The notes under the pieces were generated by a model. The model made no database searches, was not told the DNA's origin, and saw nothing but the letters and a program-made list of their open reading frames with translations. 44,805 nt of DNA, taken from assembly GCA_027619225.1 (NCBI GenBank), contig JAQCFW010000015.1:1-44805 (forward strand), read 5' to 3'. Shown here piece by piece: positions 22,676 to 29,504 of the stretch. Origin of the DNA: Bacteroidota bacterium (GTDB taxonomy: Bacteria > Bacteroidota > Bacteroidia > Flavobacteriales_D > Sanyastnellaceae). The first letter of the stretch is position 1. Every line of letters begins with the position of its first letter. The position numbers and the translations under genes are program-made.

Positions 22676-23293
22676 ATGAAGATTATTTGTATTGGTAGGA
22701 ATTATTTAGAACACGCTCGTGAATTAAACAATGAGGTTCCTTCTGAGCCCTTGTTTTTTCTAAAGCCAGAAAGTTCAGTCCTTCATAAGCGTCACGCATT
22801 TTATATTCCCGAATGGACATCTGATGTCCATTATGAAGTAGAGCTGGTGGTGAAGATTTTAAAACGTGGAAAGACAGTTTTAGAAAAATTTGCTTCTAGA
22901 TATTATTGTGAAGTGGGATTGGGAATAGACTTTACAGCAAGAGATGTACAAACAGAATTAAAGCAAGCTGGTCACCCTTGGGAGAAGGCAAAAGCTTTTG
23001 ATGGATCAGCTGTGATTTCCGAGAAATTCATTCCATTAAATGAGCTTGGGAAAGACATTCAGGACTTGCATTTCTCGTTACTTATTAACAACAGTGAAGT
23101 TCAGTTAGGGCACACTTCAGACATGATTTTTTCAGTCAACGAGCTTATTGTGTATTTGTCTAAGTATATGACTCTTAAGACAGGTGATTTACTATTTACG
23201 GGTACGCCAGCAGGAGTGGGGAGTGTGACTGCTGGAGATAAAATAACAGGGTTTTTGGAGGGTGTTCAGATGCTCTCCGTTAATGTTAAGTAA
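22676..23293 (+). CDS. Fumarylacetoacetate hydrolase family protein
   Basis: A 205-residue cytosolic FAH-fold protein, the length of the short acylpyruvase/FAHD1 branch. It starts KIICIGRNYLEHARELN and has LFFLKPESSVL, the metal-binding YEVELVVKI, GLGIDFTARDVQ, PWEKAKAFDGSA and FTGTPAGVGSV. Relatives hydrolyse acylpyruvates or decarboxylate oxaloacetate. The exact substrate is open. It sits 11 nt after the OmpA-family gene and about 40 nt before aroK on the same strand. Confidence 0.9.
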   Translation: MKIICIGRNYLEHARELNNEVPSEPLFFLKPESSVLHKRHAFYIPEWTSDVHYEVELVVKILKRGKTVLEKFASRYYCEVGLGIDFTARDVQTELKQAGHPWEKAKAFDGSAVISEKFIPLNELGKDIQDLHFSLLINNSEVQLGHTSDMIFSVNELIVYLSKYMTLKTGDLLFTGTPAGVGSVTAGDKITGFLEGVQMLSVNVK

Positions 23294-23325
23294 TGCATAA
23301 TTTATTAGTTTACCATTTTATGCTG

Positions 23326-23333
23326 TACACTTG
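23326..23333 (+). promoter_or_regulatory. Possible -7 element of aroK
   Basis: TACACTTG matches TAnnTTTG except for one position, with TTG and then ATG at 23337. It would place the transcript start at the start codon. Confidence 0.3.
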
Positions 23334-23336
23334 TTG

Positions 23337-23864
23337 ATGCATTTGATATTAATTGGATTTATGGGGAGCGGGAAGTCTACGTTGGCAAAACGTATTTCTG
23401 ATCAGACTGGGAGACCATTGATAGATATGGATTCTCGTTTAGAGGAGGTTTTTGGATGCTCAATAAGTGATTTTGTAGCCGAATTTGGAATGGAATCCTT
23501 TCGAGTTGAAGAAGCAGATTTATTGCGTTCCTTGATGGAAGAGCCAGAATCTGTTATCGCAACAGGAGGAGGCACAGCGTGTGCAGATGGGGCTATGAAG
23601 TTGATGCGAAGCCATGGTGTTGTAATTCATCTGTCAGTTCCTGTGCCTGAATTAGCTCACCGCTTAAAAGATAATTTGTCTACACGTCCTATGCTTTCTG
23701 ATGTGGCCCCTCAGGATCTTGAAAGGGCAATAGGAAGACAGCTGCTTGTACGTGCCGCCTGTTATTCTGGCGCTCATGTAAAGTGGGAAAACATTCAATG
23801 GGATGACGATCAATTAACCAGCAAGTTGAACTCAATTGGTTGGCGCTTGAGAGAAGCGCTTTAA
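23337..23864 (+). CDS. aroK: Shikimate kinase
   Basis: A 175-residue P-loop kinase that phosphorylates shikimate at O3 with ATP. Motifs are Walker A GFMGSGKST (residues 7-15), LIDMDSRLEE with the substrate-binding Asp, FRVEEADLL (Arg), the ATGGGT loop and the lid arginine in STRPML. Two TTG codons precede the ATG at 23337. The ATG is chosen because family members start at the first beta-strand (HLILIGFMG). With aroQ and the DAHP synthase fusion it is one of three aromatic-pathway genes scattered over the window. Confidence 0.92.
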   Translation: MHLILIGFMGSGKSTLAKRISDQTGRPLIDMDSRLEEVFGCSISDFVAEFGMESFRVEEADLLRSLMEEPESVIATGGGTACADGAMKLMRSHGVVIHLSVPVPELAHRLKDNLSTRPMLSDVAPQDLERAIGRQLLVRAACYSGAHVKWENIQWDDDQLTSKLNSIGWRLREAL

Positions 23865-23884
23865 GATAATTGTAGTAATACGAA

Positions 23885-24400
23885 TCAGGTATCTAAGTAA
23901 ACAGCGTCATTCATTGATTTGCCCGATTTACTAAGATTTACGGTAATATTCTCCTTAAGATGTGTTGATAGGGTCAAACCGTAATAATCAGCGCGAATCG
24001 GAAAAGATCTGTGAATCCTATCAACTAAGACAGTTGTGTAGACTCCTTTAGGATCGGAATCTAAAATATGTTTAACAGCATAAATCAATGTCTTCCCTGA
24101 GTACAGAACATCATCTATTACGATGACCACTTTGTCTTTCAAATCAGCTTGTGAGAAACTGCAAATAATTTCAGATTTTAATGGTGCTGCTTTATTTAGC
24201 TTTATTTTTTCTAAGCGAACTTTAAGTTTACTTAGAGATTTTACGATATCGTGTAATCTAGATGCCATCTCCAGACCTTGACCTTCAATCCCAATTAAAA
24301 TCAACTCTTTTTCACTGTGATGAGCCTCAATAAATTCACGAGCTATTCTCTGTAATTTTCTTTGAATTTGGTCTGAATCCAGAATTTTATTCTTTTTCAT
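23885..24400 (-). CDS. Phosphoribosyltransferase family protein (PyrR-like)
   Basis: A 171-residue type I PRTase. The PRPP-binding motif VVIVIDDVLYSGKTLIYAV begins at residue 91, and the flanking blocks LILIGIEGQGLEMA and YTTVLVDRIHRSFPIRADYYG resemble PyrR. PyrR-type proteins can be uracil PRTases or RNA-binding attenuators, and only the PRTase fold is supported here. It lies 33 nt after the RlmD-like gene on the same strand, with no promoter box of its own, so the two probably form an operon. Confidence 0.85.
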   Translation of the reverse strand: MKKNKILDSDQIQRKLQRIAREFIEAHHSEKELILIGIEGQGLEMASRLHDIVKSLSKLKVRLEKIKLNKAAPLKSEIICSFSQADLKDKVVIVIDDVLYSGKTLIYAVKHILDSDPKGVYTTVLVDRIHRSFPIRADYYGLTLSTHLKENITVNLSKSGKSMNDAVYLDT

Positions 24401-24433
24401 GAACGTGGTTTTATTGAATCAGTGATCGTGTAT

Positions 24434-25912
24434 TTACTGATTTCTCATATTAATAATCGGCACAGACCCCGGAATACGCTCAAATAAAGCAATTGACTCT
24501 ACATGTGCTGTGTGCGGGAATTGATCTACTAATTTAATAGAAATAAGTTGATATCCATTCTCTTCAAGGGTAGCCATATCTCTCGCTTGTGTGGCAGGAT
24601 TACAAGAAACGTAAACAATTCTATCGGCAAGTAGTCTGATTACTTTGCGTAATGATTTCGGTGAAATACCCGCTCGAGGTGGATCCATGACAAGCGTCCG
24701 GATTCTGCCCTTGTACTCAGGGTATTCTAACAAAAATTTTCCTACATCAGCGGCGTGGAAGGTGATGTTATCTGCTCCATTATTCGCCGCGCTTATGCGA
24801 GCATCTTCAATCGCAGATTCAACGATATCCACACCTATTATTTCTCCTTCGTGATGTTTTGCAAGAAGTTGAGAAATCGTTCCTGTTCCACAAAACAGGT
24901 CTAGGACGATATCATCCTTGCCCCCCATATCCTTTTTAATGGCAAGGTTTATCACCTCGGTATATAATCTCTCAGCACATTGTGAGTTTGTTTGGAAAAA
25001 ACTACTCAGGCTTATGTCGAATTTAAGACCGTGAAGCACTTCTGTGATTCTATCCACCCCGTAAATGAGTTTACTCAATCCTTCTCTGGCCTCTACTCTT
25101 TCACCGATATTGTCATTAATGGTATGAAGAATTCCAGCAACTCGACTTCCCCATAGGCTTAAGATAAAGTCAACAAATTCAGATTCTATAAAGGCATCTT
25201 CTCCTCCTGAAGTTGTCACCATGTTGATGAGAAGTGTATTATTTGCAATACTTCTTCTTATGACAAAGAACCTAAAAAACCCTTTTCTTTTAGGAGGATG
25301 CCAAGCTGGTAATCCCGTCTTTTCACACCAAAGGCGAACTTTATAAATATCATCCTCAATTTGTTTGTCGAACAGCCCTGAGTCACGATCGAGGTTCTCA
25401 ACAGCCCACCATGTACCTCGATGTTTAAACCCGAGCCCGAAATCATCAATTTTTTGATCGGTCTCTATATCGTGCCTGATTTCAGAAAAGCTGTATTCCA
25501 TCTTATTTCTGTAATGTTGGTAGCTCGGAGACCCAACAATGCCAGTGTATTTATCTCTTACGTCTTTTACACCACCTATACGCTCAAATATATCGAGCGC
25601 AGTTTCTTCCTTGTATTTGTGCTGAATATCAATGGGGAATGTTGAATATGGAGCTCCCGGAATATTTTGGAATTCAGTTTTAATCTCGTCGGGAGATGGT
25701 TCTATCACATGACATAATCTACATTCGGCATAACGGTTTTTACACTTAATGACCTGAGCCCTAACTTTCTGGCCAGGGTATGTGTTTTGCACGAAAATTG
25801 TAAAATCTCCTTTGTCTGTGGGGATCCTTGCAACACCTTTGCCTCCGAACGCAGCAGACACGATTGTCACCTCTAAAAACTCGCCGAGCTTAAACATTTT
25901 TTGTTTTGCCAT
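24434..25912 (-). CDS. RlmD/TrmA-family RNA (uracil-C5) methyltransferase, Fe-S motif altered
   Basis: A 492-residue SAM-dependent enzyme expected to make 5-methyluridine in 23S rRNA (U1939-type). The TRAM-like N-terminus is at about 10-70. The catalytic domain has VLDLFCGTGTISQLLA, VMDPPRAGIS and the nucleophile loop VSCNPATQARD. The usual CX5CX2C iron-sulfur motif, expected near residues 78-90, is replaced by EFQNIPGAPYS. A CX6CX2C triplet (Cys57, Cys64, Cys67) lies just before it. The start at 25912 (MAKQKMFKLGEF) is chosen over an open extension to 25951 because a TACCTTTG box ends 5 nt before it. The exact target nucleotide is not certain. Confidence 0.85.
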   Translation of the reverse strand: MAKQKMFKLGEFLEVTIVSAAFGGKGVARIPTDKGDFTIFVQNTYPGQKVRAQVIKCKNRYAECRLCHVIEPSPDEIKTEFQNIPGAPYSTFPIDIQHKYKEETALDIFERIGGVKDVRDKYTGIVGSPSYQHYRNKMEYSFSEIRHDIETDQKIDDFGLGFKHRGTWWAVENLDRDSGLFDKQIEDDIYKVRLWCEKTGLPAWHPPKRKGFFRFFVIRRSIANNTLLINMVTTSGGEDAFIESEFVDFILSLWGSRVAGILHTINDNIGERVEAREGLSKLIYGVDRITEVLHGLKFDISLSSFFQTNSQCAERLYTEVINLAIKKDMGGKDDIVLDLFCGTGTISQLLAKHHEGEIIGVDIVESAIEDARISAANNGADNITFHAADVGKFLLEYPEYKGRIRTLVMDPPRAGISPKSLRKVIRLLADRIVYVSCNPATQARDMATLEENGYQLISIKLVDQFPHTAHVESIALFERIPGSVPIINMRNQ

Positions 25913-25917
25913 ATCTA

Positions 25918-25925
25918 CAAAGGTA
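25918..25925 (-). promoter_or_regulatory. -7 element of the RlmD-like gene (leaderless-type)
   Basis: Minus-strand TACCTTTG (exact consensus), then TAGAT, then ATG at 25912. It shares a 33-bp gap with the divergent EEP gene. Confidence 0.6.
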
Positions 25926-25933
25926 ATAGCAGG

Positions 25934-25941
25934 TACATTTG
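25934..25941 (+). promoter_or_regulatory. -7 element of the EEP phosphodiesterase gene (leaderless-type)
   Basis: TACATTTG (exact consensus), then TAAG, then ATG at 25946. It fixes the start at the signal peptide Met. Confidence 0.6.
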
Positions 25942-25945
25942 TAAG

Positions 25946-26800
25946 ATGCACACTTTTGCTTCCTCTTTTAAAACCATTTTCACAACTGTTCTGCTGGCTT
26001 TTTTTTCTTCACTTCTTTTATCACAATCAGCAGCAGAATTCTCAGTTTCAACGTTTAACATTAGATACGATAATCCCACCGACCCTCTACTTTGGATTGA
26101 TAGGGGAGAGGACATCGCTAAAGCGATAGCATTCTTTGATATAGTGGGATTGCAAGAGGTTCTGCCTAACCAGCTTCAGGATATCAAGGGTGACCTGCCA
26201 TGGATGTCTTCCTACTCAGTTAACAGAGACGGCAATGGTAAAGGCGAAGCGTGTCCTATTCTCTGGCAAACCAAATCTTTCGACTTACTTCATTCAGAAA
26301 CCAGGTGGTTGTCTGAATCTTGGAGTGACACAGCTTCTGTTGGATGGGATGCTGTAATGCCTAGAATAGCTTCAATAGTTTCTCTTCACCATGTAGCATC
26401 AGGTAAGATAATTAGAGTCATTAATTCTCATTGGTCTCACATCAGTGATAAAGCACGAAGAGCTTCTGCAGCACTTATTCGAGGTTGGGCATTGGGAAAT
26501 GGAGCTGATATAGTCATTGTTTTAGGAGACTTTAATGCTGAGCCTGATTCCGAAGAAATAAAATATCTACTCAACTCCGGTTTAGATGATACATATGAAG
26601 TTGCTGAAACAAGATGTAAAAAGAAGTTTGGCACCTTTACTGGATTTGACCCTGCGGGCTATGCAGGTCCTCGAATAGATTATATCTTAGTTGATGGAGC
26701 AGAAGTGAATTGGGTGTGCGCAGATGAGCACATTAAAAATGGATTTTACATTTCTGATCACCTGCCAGTTCACACATTTATTTCCTTAACGAAGCCTTAA
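25946..26800 (+). CDS. Exported endonuclease/exonuclease/phosphatase-family hydrolase
   Basis: A 284-residue exported metallophosphodiesterase. Residues 1-27 are a signal peptide (FKTIFTTVLLAFFSSLLL). The EEP catalytic set is complete: STFNIRYD (Asn), GLQEV (Glu), NSHWSH, VLGDFNAEPDS (Asp/Asn), RIDYILV and SDHLPV (catalytic His). Such proteins cleave nucleic acids, phospholipid head groups or inositol phosphates. The substrate is unknown. There is no T9SS sorting domain, so it is probably periplasmic. The frame is open back to 25901, but the promoter box sits inside that extension. Its stop TAA begins the promoter box of the next gene. Confidence 0.87.
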   Translation: MHTFASSFKTIFTTVLLAFFSSLLLSQSAAEFSVSTFNIRYDNPTDPLLWIDRGEDIAKAIAFFDIVGLQEVLPNQLQDIKGDLPWMSSYSVNRDGNGKGEACPILWQTKSFDLLHSETRWLSESWSDTASVGWDAVMPRIASIVSLHHVASGKIIRVINSHWSHISDKARRASAALIRGWALGNGADIVIVLGDFNAEPDSEEIKYLLNSGLDDTYEVAETRCKKKFGTFTGFDPAGYAGPRIDYILVDGAEVNWVCADEHIKNGFYISDHLPVHTFISLTKP

Positions 26801-26805
26801 TTTCG
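26798..26805 (+). promoter_or_regulatory. Possible -7 element of the permease gene
   Basis: TAATTTCG fits TAnnTTnG and starts with the stop codon of the EEP gene. It ends 6 nt before the ATG at 26812. Confidence 0.35.
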
Positions 26806-26811
26806 TTTTAG

Positions 26812-29055
26812 ATGAAAGTAGTAGAACAATTTAAAACTATGGGCACCTGGCCTGTCTTTCTGACGGCTATTTCTACAATATTAGGGGCTATTTTATTTTT
26901 GAGATTTGGTTATTCTATTGCTCATATAGGATTATTCCAAACCTTACTCATCATTCTACTAGGCCATTTAGTTACAGTCCCCGCAGCTCTTGCAGTTGCT
27001 GAAATTGCTACCAACCAAAAGGTAGAGGGAGGTGGAGCCTATTTTATGATTTCAAGATCATTTGGTTTGAATATTGGTGGTGCCATAGGGATTACACTCT
27101 TCTTGAGTCAGTCTATTGCTGTTGCATTTTATATCATTGCTTTCACGATTTCAAGTAGATCTGTTATTTCATGGGTTGATCTCAATTACGGGATATTAAT
27201 TGAACCTCTTTGGATCAACCTCACGATGATGGGGCTTCTTACCCTTTTGATGCTCACTAAGGGAGCTAATCTGGGAGTAAAGGCATTGTATTTTGTGGTA
27301 GCAGCTCTTTGCACAGCTCTTTTGTTTTTCTTCTTAGGGACAGGTCCGGGAAACCCGGTTTTAGATCCGACGGCTACAATTCCTGAATACATTACAGTTG
27401 CTGAAACAGGTGAAGTCATTAAGAGATTTACATTCTTCCAAGTTTTCACTTTTATATTTCCTGCATTCACAGGAATCGCAGCTGGATTAGGTCTTAGTGG
27501 TGATTTGAAAGACCCTAGAAAAAGTATTCCTCGAGGGACTATTTACGCAACCGTAGTGGGTATTGTCGTTTATGTTGCTGTTGCTTTAAAACTTTGGTAC
27601 TCGGCACCTTTAGAAAGCTTGGCTACGGATGAATTGTTTATGGAACAGATAAGTATTTGGCCTCCAATGATTGCCATAGGACTTGCTGCTGCTGCTATAA
27701 GTTCTGCTTTAGGTTCTGTCATGATTGCGCCAAGGACACTACAGGCTTTAGCTGTAGATGGTGTGTTCCCAGGGAAAATGTCTAAGTGGTTAAGTGTTGG
27801 GAAAGGAGAAAGGCAAGAGCCTGTTAGAGCTTCTATTGCAACATGTATCATAGGATTTGCTTTTGTTGCCATTGGAGATATTAATGCCGTAGCTGAAATT
27901 ATTTCCATGTTCTTTATGGTTACCTATGGTGCTATTTGTCTTGTTTCCTTTTTAGAACAAATGGCTGCTGACCCTAGTTATAGACCAACTTTTAAATCTC
28001 ATTGGTCTATTAGTTTAGTTGGTGCTGTTCTTTGTTTTGTTCTGATGTTTGGTATGAATGCACCTTATGCGATAGCAAGTATTGTTGTTATGATCTTAAT
28101 CCATGCTTGGATTTCAAGAAGAGGTGGAGGTACTCAAGGGGGGATGGTGAGATTATTTAGGGGGATAATATTCCAGATCACCCGATCTCTCCAGCTCGCT
28201 CTGCAGATGAATGACGAGGATGATTTAAAATCTACAACCGGATGGAGGCCTTTTGTTTTATCTATAAGTCCTGATAGTTTTAAAAGGAAAGAGGGCTTTG
28301 ACATGACAAGGTGGATTGCACATAAATATGGGTTTGGCACCTATATGCATTATATCAAGGGATTTTTAAATGAAGACACTAGTAAGGAAGCTCAGATTGC
28401 TCATAAAGACCTGGTTGAGTGGTCGAGAGGTGGGAGTAGTAGGGTTCAATTGGACACGATTATTTCGCCCTCATATACTTCAGCGATTGCTCAATGTGTA
28501 CAATTACCTGGTTTAAGCGGTAAGGGAAATAATTTATTTTTGATGGAATACGACCCTGGAAATTTCGAGAATAGGGACCAACTTTTGAATAACTTAAATA
28601 TTCTTAAAGCAGTAGACTTAGACCTTTTGCTTCTTAGAAGCAGCGGCAGGTCATTCGGTACGAGGCATGATATACACCTTTGGATCACCCCTGAAGATAA
28701 ATCGAATGCAAGTTTAATGATACTCTTGTCTTATATACTTCAAGGTCACCCAGATTGGAGCGAGTCAAGTATTTCAGTTTTCTTTATTTGTGAAGGTTCA
28801 GATGATCAGCATGCCACACATTTGCAAGCTCAGATTGTCGAGGGACGAATTCCGATATCCGAGCAGAATATTGAAATTGTCGAGGCAAATAATCAAAATG
28901 AAAAAGTAAGCCACATTCTCAATCGTTCAGGAGGTGCTGACCTTGTCATTCTGGGCTTTGATTTTGATTCGAGTAAGGCTGAAGATTTTGAGATTTATCA
29001 TGGTTTAGGTGATACGATGTTTGTTTATGCTTCTCTTCCTAAGCTGATTCAATAA
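26812..29055 (+). CDS. APC/SLC12-like permease (cation-chloride cotransporter type)
   Basis: A 747-residue inner-membrane transporter. About 12 membrane helices span residues 15-430, starting with GTWPVFLTAISTILGAILFLRFG. The SLC12-like features are the helix-1 ILGAILFLRFGY segment and VEGGGAYFMISRSFG between helices 2 and 3, and FPAFTGIAAGLGLSGDLKDPRKSIPRGT is split across helix 6 and the following loop. The C-terminal 300 residues are cytosolic (KRKEGFDMTRWIAH, LILLSYILQGHPDW-type segments, GADLVILGFD), as in Na-K-Cl cotransporter relatives. Ions or amino acids may be carried. It starts 11 nt after the EEP gene. Confidence 0.85.
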   Translation: MKVVEQFKTMGTWPVFLTAISTILGAILFLRFGYSIAHIGLFQTLLIILLGHLVTVPAALAVAEIATNQKVEGGGAYFMISRSFGLNIGGAIGITLFLSQSIAVAFYIIAFTISSRSVISWVDLNYGILIEPLWINLTMMGLLTLLMLTKGANLGVKALYFVVAALCTALLFFFLGTGPGNPVLDPTATIPEYITVAETGEVIKRFTFFQVFTFIFPAFTGIAAGLGLSGDLKDPRKSIPRGTIYATVVGIVVYVAVALKLWYSAPLESLATDELFMEQISIWPPMIAIGLAAAAISSALGSVMIAPRTLQALAVDGVFPGKMSKWLSVGKGERQEPVRASIATCIIGFAFVAIGDINAVAEIISMFFMVTYGAICLVSFLEQMAADPSYRPTFKSHWSISLVGAVLCFVLMFGMNAPYAIASIVVMILIHAWISRRGGGTQGGMVRLFRGIIFQITRSLQLALQMNDEDDLKSTTGWRPFVLSISPDSFKRKEGFDMTRWIAHKYGFGTYMHYIKGFLNEDTSKEAQIAHKDLVEWSRGGSSRVQLDTIISPSYTSAIAQCVQLPGLSGKGNNLFLMEYDPGNFENRDQLLNNLNILKAVDLDLLLLRSSGRSFGTRHDIHLWITPEDKSNASLMILLSYILQGHPDWSESSISVFFICEGSDDQHATHLQAQIVEGRIPISEQNIEIVEANNQNEKVSHILNRSGGADLVILGFDFDSSKAEDFEIYHGLGDTMFVYASLPKLIQ

Positions 29056-29075
29056 TTTAATGACTCATTACCCAC

Positions 29076-29504
29076 ATGTCTAAGCTGAATATTTTAATAT
29101 TAAACGGACCAAACCTCAATATGCTTGGTGTAAGGGAACCTGGCATCTATGGAGAGAACAGTTTATTAAGTCTAATAACAGATTTAAAGACTAAATTTTC
29201 TGACGTTGTTATTTCTCATCATCAATCGAATGTCGAAGGGGAACTCATATCTCTTATTCAAGATTTCGGAATGCGATACGATGGTATCGTTTTTAACCCT
29301 GGTGGGTTTTCACATACTTCTGTGGCGATTCGTGATGCGGTTTCTTCAGTTTCAGCTAGAGTTATTGAAGTTCACATTTCGAATATTCACGCAAGAGAGG
29401 AGTTCAGGCGTATTACTATTGTCGGTGGTGCTTGTGAAGCCGTGATTTCCGGATTTGGAGTGAGAGGCTATCAGATTGCGGTAGAGCATTTAATCAAGCT
29501 TTAG
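29076..29504 (+). CDS. aroQ: 3-dehydroquinate dehydratase, type II
   Basis: A 142-residue enzyme of the shikimate pathway that dehydrates 3-dehydroquinate to 3-dehydroshikimate, usually as a dodecamer. Motifs are ILILNGPNLNMLGVREPGIYG (starting at residue 5, with the catalytic Tyr in IYG), HHQSNVEGELI, VFNPGGFSHTSVAIRDA, EVHISNIHAREEFR and the C-terminal GFGVRGYQIA. It lies 20 nt after the permease gene and its last 15 bp overlap the convergent lipase/beta-helix gene. Confidence 0.95.
   Translation: MSKLNILILNGPNLNMLGVREPGIYGENSLLSLITDLKTKFSDVVISHHQSNVEGELISLIQDFGMRYDGIVFNPGGFSHTSVAIRDAVSSVSARVIEVHISNIHAREEFRRITIVGGACEAVISGFGVRGYQIAVEHLIKL

Noticed and set aside
25901-25951. N-terminal extensions of the RlmD-like gene (to 25951) and the EEP gene (from 25901)
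   Set aside because: Each extension contains its own gene's -7 box, and protein families and the signal peptide fit the inner starts at 25912 and 25946.
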